DNA of 64,000 nt, taken from Diaporthe sp. PMI_573. Taxonomy: Eukaryota; Ascomycota; Sordariomycetes; Diaporthales; Diaporthaceae. Positions 1 through 9,339 of the stretch are shown here, piece by piece (the first letter of the stretch is position 1; each line of letters opens with the position of its first letter). The translations under genes and the position numbers were made by a program. The notes below the pieces were generated by a model. It made no database searches, was not told the DNA's origin, and saw only the letters and a program-made list of their open reading frames with translations. The stretch spans positions 122,797-186,796 of the forward strand of contig JAJTUP010000105.1 of the NCBI GenBank assembly GCA_021399435.1. Direction: 5' to 3'.

Positions 1-111
1 GGTCTCGGCGATGACACAGTTGAAGCTGAGATGATACAGAAGAATTGGATTACTTCAAAGATCTTGCGCGGGATTTCTACACCAAGAGGTCTATACAAAT
101 TACCTGATTAG
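1..111 (+). CDS. 3' end of an unknown protein (partial)
   Basis: Frame 1 is open from the window edge to a TAG at 109-111, giving 36 residues that include a Trp-Ile-Thr-Ser-Lys stretch and end in KLPD. No family is recognised. The start lies outside the window, so this could also be chance coding. Nothing nearby ties it to the next ORF. Confidence 0.3.
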   Translation, partial: GLGDDTVEAEMIQKNWITSKILRGISTPRGLYKLPD

Positions 112-194
112 GCATAGTATATCAAGTACTTGACAAGTTGTCAATCGAGGCCGCTGATTAGTCAAGTCAAGCTTCAATCGAGCTGAGATAGGTT

Positions 195-237
195 CAATCA
201 ATCGAGTTTGAGGGCCGAAATTGAACTCGATTGATTG
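195..237. repeat. 14-bp perfect inverted repeat
   Basis: CAATCAATCGAGTT at 195-208 is the exact reverse complement of 224-237, with a 15-nt loop. Further copies of the TCAATCGAG core lie just upstream (around 143-190). It could be a hairpin, a paired binding site, or an end of a small mobile sequence. No function can be assigned. Confidence 0.6.
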
Positions 238-807
238 TTAGCCACACTGCTCATGCTCTTGTGTGCAAACGACTATATTCCATCGGTCCTTATTCGAGAA
301 GAGACGCCGACTCAATCAAATGACTTTTTGCGCTACTCCGTCCCCGCATCAGGACTGATCATGCTTGCGTATCAGATGAAAGAGTCGATAGCAGCGGGCA
401 GGTTGGAATTGCAGAAAGAGTTGGAGAACGTTTCATGCGCTCTGACAAACTTCTTTGGAAAAGATATCACTCGACATACAAATTTTCAGGATGCAGTTGA
501 GGATGCAGTGGAAGGTGGCCCGGGTGCTTCTCATATGGATCGGCTTTGGCTCCTCTCGGAAATTAAAATGCCAAATTTGAAACGTGTGGTCGTTCTCCCA
601 CTGTCTGAGACCATTGGCGATATCATTGGAGGAATTGTATCGGTGGACCATGTAGATAACATTGGTTTGCAATCTAGCCATGGTGAGTATGTTGTCAGGT
701 ATGGCAGAGACACAAATCAGCTCAAGGAAGGCGTCACGTTCATGGCATTTGTTGGGGGATATCGTTGGCGTTCCAAATTCATTGATGAGATTTCGACTAA
801 ACGATAG
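235..807 (+). CDS. hypothetical protein, start uncertain
   Basis: A 190-codon frame ends at 805-807. It opens with TTG; the first ATG is residue 7 (253). The middle is amphipathic and the C-terminal half has beta-strand-like segments, but no domain is recognised. No signal peptide or membrane segment is convincing. A possible 3' exon follows an acceptor-like TTTAG near 868, where a frame with GTKKAAHQDVVF can be read, so the gene may be spliced and extend further. Function unknown. Confidence 0.35.
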   Translation: MLATLLMLLCANDYIPSVLIREETPTQSNDFLRYSVPASGLIMLAYQMKESIAAGRLELQKELENVSCALTNFFGKDITRHTNFQDAVEDAVEGGPGASHMDRLWLLSEIKMPNLKRVVVLPLSETIGDIIGGIVSVDHVDNIGLQSSHGEYVVRYGRDTNQLKEGVTFMAFVGGYRWRSKFIDEISTKR

Positions 808-1040
808 AACGCTTTCTTTCGGTTTTTGACTCTGTTAACGCGCCTGTCTCACGTCTTTATTGTTTAGGTTTGGTACCAAAAAGGCAGCGCACCAGGATGT
901 AGTCTTCGCTCAATATCAAAGAGGTCACGCTTTAATTTAATGGGGATACTGCTAAGGATCCGCAACTTCAGCGGCTGCCGCCGCGGATCAGTCGAGGCGT
1001 ACAAGACTCCCGACATTGATGTAGGGAGTAACGGCTCGTC
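808..1040. other. spacer left of the LINE insertion
   Basis: A pyrimidine-rich stretch ends in an acceptor-like TTGTTTAG (about 861-868), followed by a short open frame that runs up to the LINE target site. It may be the last exon of a host gene interrupted by the LINE. Nothing else is recognised. Confidence 0.3.
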
Positions 1041-1053
1041 TACTTCTTGGACA
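1041..1053. repeat. target-site duplication of LINE compound (left copy)
   Basis: TACTTCTTGGACA occurs here, immediately outside the LINE (CA)n tail, and again at 7470-7482 beyond the truncated LINE copy. The 13-bp exact match at the two outer edges is the signature of target-primed reverse transcription. Confidence 0.75.
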
Positions 1054-1380
1054 CACACACACACACACAATTTATTGACGCCCGGCGGCGGCTTGCGCCG
1101 AAAGGGCAACTATTACTAATCTGCAAATACATGTCCTAAAATGAATCCCGACCTCCTTAAGCCCATATGCAATCTGTTCCTAGCTTATAGCTTGTCTCAA
1201 TGTACCATGTCTCTGCGAATTCTCGTGGGTTAGTGGTGTTAGTAGGCCGACTTGAAGGCGATTCTCCAAGTGTTCAGTGTCCTATCTTCGGCGACTGAAG
1301 CGGTGCCTGCTGTATATGACACGAGGTGATTAAGGTTTGTCGGATTAGTGGTGATGGGGTGGAGGTGTTCCTCCTTGTGA

Positions 1381-4300
1381 TCAGTCTGCGTCGAGTCGCC
1401 CCGTGGCAATAGCGAACCGTATCGTTGCGCGGACGGCATCCATATTTGGAGTCCAATTTGTACCATCTGACGGTGCTTTCCCTCCTAAGAAGAAGGAGAT
1501 ATTACTTCTGTGGGTATCTGTACACTGGAGCATCTGCGTTCGGTGTATCGTCCAACGCCTGCACCGAAAAAGGAAATGTTCCACGGTCTCTCTCGCTTGT
1601 CCGCATGCGCACTGGTCTGACGATGCTGCTTCGATATGGTACAGATATGCGTTCAATCTTGCCATACCCGTCCTGAGCTGCGCGAGTATACTAGCTTCTT
1701 TCCAGGAGAGCCTGTCATACAGACGTCGCGTGTGTTTGCCTGGTAACGCTGTGTCGACTTTCTTGGAATGCTTGCCAACCTTATCTGGCAGACTTCTGGT
1801 GGTGCCTCGCTTGGCGCGTGCCACGTTGAGCGTCGTCGATCTTACTCTGGGGAGTTGTGTCTGTGGCTCTGTGCCCTGTCGCGTGGCTTCCTTGGCTTTT
1901 TGTTTGGCGCGTATCCAGAGCTCGTCATCTTCACCCGACGGTAGCCATACTACCGTGATCACGTTGTTTTCTCTTCTGAGCTTTCTGATGGATTTGTAAA
2001 TGCTGCAGACATGTTCCTGTCCAGACTGTTGTCTTGGTTCCTGAGCGTGAGCACTGCTGCTTTGTTTCTCGTCAGAAGCGTGATACTGCGGTATCCGCGC
2101 TGCGGTAGTCGTTCAAGGGTGTATGCCATTGCTGCTAGTTCGCCGACGTATGGGTTCTGTTCTGTCCTTGGGCCTAGAGTTGAGGAGAAACTCTCAACAG
2201 TGGGGACATCTCCGACGTGTTTGCGTGTCTCGATTGCTCCGCCCAATCCAACCACACCATTCCGTGCCGAACTGCTTACGGCGATATGTGCTGCCCGGCG
2301 TGGGTTTGGCGGCCTTGGTGCTGCCTTGTCGGTAACCGCTTGCAACCTCTTCTCCCACGGCGGCAGAGTGAACGGATTGATAGTTTCCATCTCCTCCATC
2401 TCCATCTCTTTGAGTGCGTCTGCCACCTGATATAGTGGCGAGCGGTGTTGCTTTCTGAATTTTCTCATTCGAGACGTGTTCCTGCGAAGTGGATTGGTCT
2501 CGGGCAGGGTGTGGATGTCTGTCCACAGCTTGATTGCCCGTCTCCAGAAGCGGTCTCGTGCGGGGGCGATGTGAGCCTCCGCCTCGGCGACGCTCGTTGC
2601 CACCGAGAGAAACGTTCCCACGATTGCTTGCGCCCCTACTCTTTGGACCCTGTTGATGGGTCCCATGAGCCTATCCTTGAAATTGTGCATCCAGACGTTG
2701 GAGGCGTAGTCTACCACCGGGTAAACTGTCGATGTGAACAGCTGTCGCGCCGTTGCTGGGGACAGTCCTCTGAGCCGCCTGAGCTCCATTGCTGCTTCCA
2801 GGCCCTTAGAGGCTGCCCTCGCGATGTGTTCCTTGTACTTGAGCTTGGTGTCCATGATCATGCCGAGGATCTTAACGTGCCCTTTAGGTTGTACAACTTG
2901 TCCCTTGATGGTAAATGGCTGAGAGTCCGTCTTGTACGACTTGCGGGTGAAGTGTATGATTGCTGTCTTCTCCGCCTCGAACGTCGCACCACTTCTTCTC
3001 TCCCAGTCTAGGGCGTCTTCGATGATGGATTCGATGCCTTCCCGGTTGCTTTGTGCCGTGGCTCCTGCGACCCACGCCGTGAAGTCATCAATGAATGCTA
3101 TCGCTCCCCTATTACTGTCGATTCGCCGCTGTACCAAGTCGGCATTGAAGAAGAGGAACAGAATCGGGGACAGGGGAGAGCCCTGAGGCAGACCAGCCTG
3201 TGGTAAGCTTTGGACCTCGGAGGATTGTCCGTTGACTTGGATCGTTGCCGTGCGTTCCGAGCAGAATGCCTCTATCCACCGAAGCAGCTTTTCTGGCATG
3301 CCTCGCGCCTTCATTCTCTGGAGCAGTCTTTCCTTGCAGACTCCGTTGTAGGCCCCTTTGACATCGAAGCTGACCAAGCTTACGACCTTTCGACCCCGCC
3401 AGGCCGTGTAGATCTGCTCCTGCAGAAGCAAAAGCGCTTGCTCTGCCGATCGTTGTTTGCGAGCTCCGAAATGATTGGTTGGGAGAAGGCCATACGTCTC
3501 CACCGCGTGTGAGATCCTCTCCGCGACCACCGATTCTAGAACCTTGCCGAGTGTTGCCAGGAGTGAGATCGGTCTCCAGGCCTTTGCGACTGTGTATTCC
3601 TCTTTGCCAGGCTTTTTGAGCGGTATGATCTTTGCGTGTCTCCACTGGCTAGGCAGCATCCCCTCTTCTAAGGACGCTCGAAATAGTGCCAGGACGTGGT
3701 GCCTGACCGATGGCCAGACCTCTTTCCAGACTATCCCGGGTAGGCCGTCGTTTCCTGGTGCCTTCCATGATTTTGCTGCAAAGAGCTGCCGTTCCACTTC
3801 TTCCATGGTAATGGCGGGCATCGCTACGGGAGCTCTTTGCGGCCTGGGTCCTTCGTCGTCGATCTTGCTCGGTAAGGGAGGGAAGAACGTAGCCAGCAAC
3901 TCTTCTGCCTGCTCCCTGTGATCGGTCGTGGCTGTTCCGTCCGCTCTGACTAGTTGCGGCACCTTCCCGAACGCCGTGTCGTCACCAGACCTCAGGTACT
4001 TGGCGGCCTTCCAGATGTTGTCGTTGTCTGCAAGGAACTCGTTCCAGTGCTTCTTCTTCTGTTGCCGGATAGCGTCGTGGTACTGTTTCGCAGCTGCTCT
4101 TGCCGTCTCTTCCAGGTCCGTTCTGGTCCGCCCCGCTCGGCGCTGGGCCCGGGCGCGGTTTCTCCAGAATGTGTATATTCGCCGCAGCTGTGTGAGGTCG
4201 GTCGTCCACCATCGCTTTGTGTACGGTGATGGTCTCGCCTTCGGTGTCAAGGCATGAACCGCTTCCAGCACCGCCGCCATCAACTTGTCCGTTTTCTGCT

Positions 4301-5126
4301 GCACTGTGCCTTCCAGCGGGGCATCGCCTAGCGAGCTCGCTATTCTGGCGTTTATCTCCTTCCAGGGCGCGTTCTTGAGCAAGAGCCGCTCCTGCTGCTT
4401 CGGCACTGGGACCGAGATGTCAAAGACCGTCTCAATCGCTCGATGGTCGGACCCGTGTTCCGTCTCGTGTATCGCACATTTGACCGTTGATGCCGTCAGC
4501 TCCTCGGAAGCTAGGACCAGGTCGATGGTCGTGTCGTAGTCTCCATCATGCCATGTTTTCGTGCCTCGTCGAAGCAGACTGCTGAGAGCAAACTCGGTCA
4601 TCAGGTCGATGATCAGATCTGCTTCGCCTTGTCTCACCAGAGATACATCGTCTCCACCCCATAGTTGATCGTGACGGTTGAAGTCTCCGGCGATCACTAC
4701 CTCCACTACCGTGCCTGCCGCTTGCCTTGCGTTCGCGATGGCCTTTCGCAAAAGGTCGCAGGTGTCTCGCAGGGCCTGCGAATCTGCTCCTGGTACGTAG
4801 ACTGAAGCCACCAAGACCCACCGATCGGGGAGCCTTATCACCGCTGCCGTTATATCCGGGGACTCTATCCGCACCTGCTCTGCCTCCACGTCCTTATTCA
4901 CCCAGAGCATGCTCCGAATCGCCCATCTGCCTTCCCTCCATGTCGTAGGGACCATCTTGGTCCATCTGTGGTGTCCCATAGGGGTCGTCAAAAGCCGGCC
5001 CTGGATTCTCCGTGCCCGGGGCTCCTGGATAGCTAATACCGTTGCATTCTGGATTTCCGCATCATTCATCAAGCTGTCGTGTACTGTGCCCTGTTTCCTC
5101 ACATTAAGTTGGACCACCTGGAACAT
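1381..5126 (-). pseudogene. LINE ORF2: endonuclease / reverse transcriptase / RNase H-like, one frameshift
   Basis: Start chosen at the ATG at 5126-5124, two residues before the QLNV endonuclease motif; it lies one base after the ORF1 stop (TAAGATG). Domains in order: APE endonuclease (Asn in QLNV, Glu in IQEP, GDFNRHD, GSDHRA), reverse transcriptase ([17 protein letters not shown], catalytic FIDD instead of YADD), then an RNase H-like region whose usual first Asp is a Ser (IAVSSSAR). The frame runs to a stop at 1959. The C-terminal part, with a CxCG...H...C motif (QCACGQARETVEHFLFRC), continues in another frame, 1381-1962. A one-base loss at about 2038-2041 explains the break, because the expected RNase H signature PRQQSGQ is readable in the shifted frame. 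The 3' half is duplicated in the truncated copy at 6619-7431. Confidence 0.9.
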
Positions 5127-5127
5127 C

Positions 5128-6441
5128 TTACTCACGCCGGGGAGGGTAGAGTTTCGGGCAGTTTCTGCTAAAGGACTCGTGTGGTCCTCCACATGGTACG
5201 CACTTGGGTACCTGCGTCTGGCACTCCCTATGATGGTGGCCTTCGGCAGCGCACCTTGCACATACCCTGTTCTTGCTGCATGAGAATGCTTTATGGCCGA
5301 GCTCTTGGCAGTTGTAGCATTGCATCGGTCCGATTCGCCTTTCGAAGAAGCTGGTGGAACCCGACTCGCCCGCTGCGTGGAAGTAGCGTTCCTGTAGTAG
5401 TCTCCTAGCATCGCTGATTTTAGTGAGGTATACCACCATGGATCCGTATAGCTTTGGAATATCTTTACGACTTAACCATGCAATTTTAGCAATCTGAACT
5501 TCGTTCTCCTGACCCAGGGCTTCCAGTGCTCCAGGAAGGATCGTGCCTTCCTGGTCGAGCACGGCGGTACGGTTGATGCTGTCGACCTTGACTGGGTACA
5601 ATTGGTCACGAAGGACCCTCGTGCCCGGCACCTTCCTGGCCTCGACAATATCCTTGATCCGCTTGAGTTCTTCCTCGTTCCTAGCTCTAACCCTCATGCG
5701 GTTGGTATTTCTTCCGTCCCGAGTCACCGCAACACACCGCCAACTGGGTTGGTTGCCTGACGCTCTCATTTCTTGTTCGATGGTCTTGCGTAGCGCTGTT
5801 GGTGTGGCTTCTGCGGCGTGATCCTCAGGCACCCTGGATGTGTCGATAGTACAGAAGACTGGTTCCGGGCTGGCCGACGGAACTGGAGAGGAAGTCGGAG
5901 AAGTCAGGCCAGCCGGTGCCGTACTGGCGGCTTCGGCGTATGACCGGGTGGTCGGTGAACGGGTAGCCGGTGAAGCTCCTTGAGTGCCCATCACGGTGTC
6001 CAGCTGGAGCCGGGAGCACTCTAACTCGTTGCGGACTTGGGAGAGCTCCTCTCGAGCTTGCGAGAGTTCTTGTGCCATCTGGGCTGTCGTTTTGGCGACC
6101 TCCTCGGCCATACGGTCTCGAAGCTTTGTGAACTCAAGCTGGAACTCTGCCTTCATGATTTCTATTTTCCTATTGAAGTCTTGTTCCAGAAGTTGCTTCA
6201 GGCCTTGGATCGCCTCGAGCATTCTGTCGGCCGCCTTAGGCGTAGTTCTCTTCTTCGTTCTAGTATTGCTCGACGTTCCTTCGCTGTTCTCCTCCTCCCA
6301 TTCGATATTACACTCCTGTTGCTCCGCTTCAATTGCCCTCGTCGTTCTGGCTCTCTTTCGCTGGGGGCGGTGGCATCCCCCTCCCGAAACGTCAGATTGG
6401 CGGCCCATGACGTATGACGAGGGGTTGACCTCGCCAGACAT
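5128..6441 (-). CDS. LINE ORF1, Gag-like zinc-knuckle protein
   Basis: 437 residues, ATG at 6441. The N-terminal third is basic. Residues about 75-155 form a coiled coil (repeated Glu/Leu heptads with [10 protein letters not shown] and [10 protein letters not shown]). A Ser/Thr/Pro linker follows, then an RNA-binding-like segment. Three C-terminal zinc knuckles are visible: [28 protein letters not shown] and [15 protein letters not shown]. In LINEs of this group ORF1 binds element RNA to form the RNP. Its TAA (5130-5128) is one base from the ORF2 ATG, suggesting ORF2 is translated by termination-reinitiation. The frame is intact. Confidence 0.9.
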   Translation of the reverse strand: MSGEVNPSSYVMGRQSDVSGGGCHRPQRKRARTTRAIEAEQQECNIEWEEENSEGTSSNTRTKKRTTPKAADRMLEAIQGLKQLLEQDFNRKIEIMKAEFQLEFTKLRDRMAEEVAKTTAQMAQELSQAREELSQVRNELECSRLQLDTVMGTQGASPATRSPTTRSYAEAASTAPAGLTSPTSSPVPSASPEPVFCTIDTSRVPEDHAAEATPTALRKTIEQEMRASGNQPSWRCVAVTRDGRNTNRMRVRARNEEELKRIKDIVEARKVPGTRVLRDQLYPVKVDSINRTAVLDQEGTILPGALEALGQENEVQIAKIAWLSRKDIPKLYGSMVVYLTKISDARRLLQERYFHAAGESGSTSFFERRIGPMQCYNCQELGHKAFSCSKNRVCARCAAEGHHHRECQTQVPKCVPCGGPHESFSRNCPKLYPPRRE

Positions 6442-6597
6442 CGCTACCAGGCCAAATTTTCCGCCAAGCGGTTACCAGATATCCCCAAAAGATAAAAAGG
6501 TAGATCAACAACGAAAATTGAATGTGTTTGTCAGTAAAAGGCCTCCGGTCGGTTTCGTATCATGTCGCCGTACCAACAGATAGCTTCGTAAAACTGT

Positions 6598-7431
6598 ACA
6601 CACACACACACACACACAATTTATTGACGCCCGGCGGCGGCTTGCGCCGAAAGGGCAACTATTGCTAATCTGCAAATACATGTCCTAAAATGAATCCCGA
6701 CCTCCTTAAGCCCATATGCAATCTGTTCCTAGCTTATAGCTTGTCTCAATGTACCATGTCTCTGCGAATTCTCGTGGGTTAGTGGTGTTAGTAGGCCGAC
6801 TTGAAGGCCATTCTCCAAGTGTTCAGTGTCCTATCTTCGGCGACTGAAGCGGTGCCTGCTGTATATGACACGAGGTGATTAAGGTTCGTCGGATTAGTGG
6901 TGATGGGATGGAGGTGTTCCTCCTTGTGATCAGTCTGCGTCGAGTCGCCCCGTGGCAATAGCGAACCGTATCGTTGCGTGGACGGCATCCATATTTGGAG
7001 TCCAATTTGTACCATCTGACGGTGCTTTCCCTCCTAAGAAGAAGGAGATATTACTTCTGTGGGTATCTGTACACTGGAGCATCTGCGTTCGGTGTATCGT
7101 CCAACGCCTGCACCGAAAAAGGAAATGTTCCACGGTCTCTCTCGCTTGTCCGCATGCGCACTGGTCTGACGATGCTGCTTCGATATGGTACAGATATGCG
7201 TTCAATCTTGCCATACCCGTCCTGAGCTGCGCGAGTATACTAGCTTCTTTCCAGGAGAGCCTGTCATACAGACGTCGCGTGTGTTTGCCTGGTAACGCTG
7301 TGTCGACTTTCTTGGAATGCTTGCCAACCTTATCTGGCAGACTTCTGGTGGTGCCTCGCTTGGCGCGTGCCACGTTGAGCGTCGTCGATCTTACTCTGGG
7401 GAGTTGTGTCTGTGGCTCTGTGCCCTGTCGC
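6598..7431 (-). mobile_element. 5'-truncated LINE copy
   Basis: This stretch repeats the 3' end of the neighbouring LINE (compare 1051-1875): the same 3' UTR, AATAAATTG(TG)n tail and the last 130-odd codons of ORF2. Only about five substitutions are seen over some 830 bp, mostly transitions. Homology stops at 7431/7432, the 5' truncation point. It lies in the same orientation and directly upstream of the full-length copy, whose 5' end starts inside or at this copy's (TG)n tail. Confidence 0.92.
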
Positions 7432-7875
7432 AGTGGGGACCGAAATCAGTGTCCAGCGTGCTGTCTGTTTACTTCTTGGACAATGAATGAACGGATAAAG
7501 GAAAAGGTCAAGTCATGAGTAATTTTATGGTTCAGAGTGGAAGTCCATGTGTTTTTGTGCACACCTGTGATCTGTTGTGTAACTGTCCTCAGGATATGAG
7601 CTCCCGTTTTGTACCTCGCCGGCTTCAGTGGCCGGGTTGTTCGGCACGGATGTATCACGTGACTTAAGGCACCGAATTTTGGCCGCACTCAGGCCCCCTT
7701 CTTCGAAGGACGCAACGACAGAGGCCGCCATTAGACTTCGAATCCCACCTTATAGCTTCTCCAAAACGATTAGAAACCTCACTGACTAAAAATTCGACGC
7801 CCCTTTTGACCTCAAATAGATCCGCGTCTTTGCTGCCTCCCAACGCCGCCAACCTCATCAACTCCGGTCCGTGCG
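7432..7875. other. spacer right of the LINE compound
   Basis: Holds 38 bp of non-LINE sequence (7432-7469), the second copy of the 13-bp target duplication (7470-7482), then about 390 bp in which no gene is seen. An in-frame stop at 7807-7809 bounds the downstream F-box-like frame. Confidence 0.5.
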
Positions 7876-8748
7876 GTGTCGGGTCCACAATCCTCCATCC
7901 TGACGCAGCCTAGCATACTCTTGCGAATACCTCCCGAAGTTCGCCTCCTGATATACGGTAAGATCTTTCTGTTCGGTAGGATTAAAAGACGTAAAGCCAT
8001 GGAGCGCTGGGTTAGCGATGGCATTGAGGAGGGCGAGCTCCCTGACCGCCAGGCCACCTACGTCGTCGGACTCAACCAGGGTAACATATTCGACAATGGT
8101 CTGGCTCGCATCGTCTGGCGAAAGAAGGCCAATCTCAATATCAACACCGCACTATTAAGCGTCTCCAAGTTGACACAACGCGAGATCGAGCGCCCGCTCT
8201 ATCAGTCAATTGCCTTCCAGCTCGTTGTCCAGGACCAAAGGATGGTGTGCTTCGCCGCGAAGCATCAGTGGTTTGACGCCAACGATAAAAGGGTTAGCCA
8301 GCTGCCAATCGCGAAGATCAGCATGCTCCGTCTCCAGGTCCAGTCCAGTAGTTTCAGGAGATGTCTCACTTTCAAGCACTGGACCGAGGACAGAAAGCAG
8401 TATGGGGGAGATGGCGCTTTCCTTCGCGGCTTGTCTCCCGGTGCACAGGTGCACATCTCGGTCACGCGCTGCCTACCGAACGACTCGAGTGACATTGACC
8501 TCCGAACAAGGTCCAGTGGTATCGGGAAGGTGCCTACTGACGGATCGCTGTCTGCCATCCAGCGTTTTCTTCTCCGCAATCTTCACAGGGGCATTAAGGC
8601 TGTCTGGGTCGATAGGGTGATCCCACGCGAGGGCAGGTACAGGCGCCTTGAGCGCATCAAGGCCAGCGAGCTGAAGCAAACCGCAGATCGGATCGTCAAG
8701 CAGGGTCATCGGGGCGCAGCGACCGAGGGTGGATCTCCATGGCGATAG
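7876..8748 (+). CDS. F-box-like domain protein, start uncertain
   Basis: A 290-codon frame with an N-terminal LLRIPPEVRLLIY segment (residues 15-27), the pattern seen at the start of many fungal F-box-like / DUF7730-type proteins, followed by VSKLTQREIERPLY, a second typical element. The rest is mixed alpha/beta and basic near the C-terminus. The frame opens at GTG and there is no ATG between the upstream stop (7807) and the motif; the first ATG (7999) would remove it. Either the start codon has been lost (ATG to GTG) or a 5' exon was not recognised. In the family such proteins are usually substrate adaptors or of unknown role; no substrate can be inferred. Confidence 0.5.
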   Translation: MSGPQSSILTQPSILLRIPPEVRLLIYGKIFLFGRIKRRKAMERWVSDGIEEGELPDRQATYVVGLNQGNIFDNGLARIVWRKKANLNINTALLSVSKLTQREIERPLYQSIAFQLVVQDQRMVCFAAKHQWFDANDKRVSQLPIAKISMLRLQVQSSSFRRCLTFKHWTEDRKQYGGDGAFLRGLSPGAQVHISVTRCLPNDSSDIDLRTRSSGIGKVPTDGSLSAIQRFLLRNLHRGIKAVWVDRVIPREGRYRRLERIKASELKQTADRIVKQGHRGAATEGGSPWR

Positions 8749-9339
8749 GCCGGAGTCCGAACACAATAGTATCTCGTGATGGATGGAGACGGTACGGTTT
8801 TCGCGTTACAGGGTACCTTCAGCACAAAGCCGCCAGTTACTAGCTATTGAAACCACTAAAAGACAGTCATGGCCCCGTCTTTCTTGGGGCTTTCAGTTTC
8901 GATCTACCGTACTACTACGATCTCCTGGTTCGCATCGTCCACTTCACGTTCTTTCACGCATCTGTCGGTCCAACATGTGACAAGATTCGGTCAGGTATGT
9001 GTTGCCAACCGAGGTCCGACTTGGCGTCCTGTACTCCCAATTAGTATTTTTTTGATCGGCATGTAATGGAAACTTGCTGGGCATACCACAAATAAAACGA
9101 CGTCGAAGGTGTTCTCAACGCCAGTTTCGTCTGCGACGTGGTTGTCTTCTATTGCGAGTGATCGACGGGTCCACGTCCGACACCTTGGGAAGGATGTCTC
9201 TCGGTCAAGTAGATTGGACCACAAATGACCAGGACCAAATCCATCGTGGGTGTCAGTGAGGTCCAAGACCCTCATCCGTGGATTTTTGTGGCCCAGAAGA
9301 TCGAGCAGGGTGCCAACCACGATGACAAGCTTTGGGCAT
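8749..9339. other. intergenic, nothing recognised
   Basis: Short overlapping ORFs only. A frame near 8847-8990 reads like a hydrophobic N-terminus (VFLGAFSFDLPYYYDLL) but no continuation is found. Confidence 0.4.

Larger units (their letters stand above)
1051..6597 (-). mobile_element. near full-length LINE (Tad-like clade)
   Basis: A non-LTR retrotransposon of about 5.5 kb on the minus strand. Order: 5' UTR (about 6597-6442), ORF1 with zinc knuckles, ORF2 with APE-type endonuclease, reverse transcriptase, RNase H-like region and a C-terminal Cys-rich motif, then a 3' UTR ending in AATAAATTG followed by a (TG)n tail (CA run 1051-1069 on plus). The two-ORF plan with RNase H fits the Tad/I group of fungal LINEs. 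The 5' end abuts the (TG)n tail of an older truncated copy. One single-base deletion breaks ORF2 (see ORF2), so this copy is probably not autonomous as assembled. Confidence 0.93.

Noticed and set aside
1403..1999. 198-codon plus-strand ORF
   Set aside because: Antisense shadow of LINE ORF2; a near copy recurs at 6952 in the truncated LINE for the same reason.
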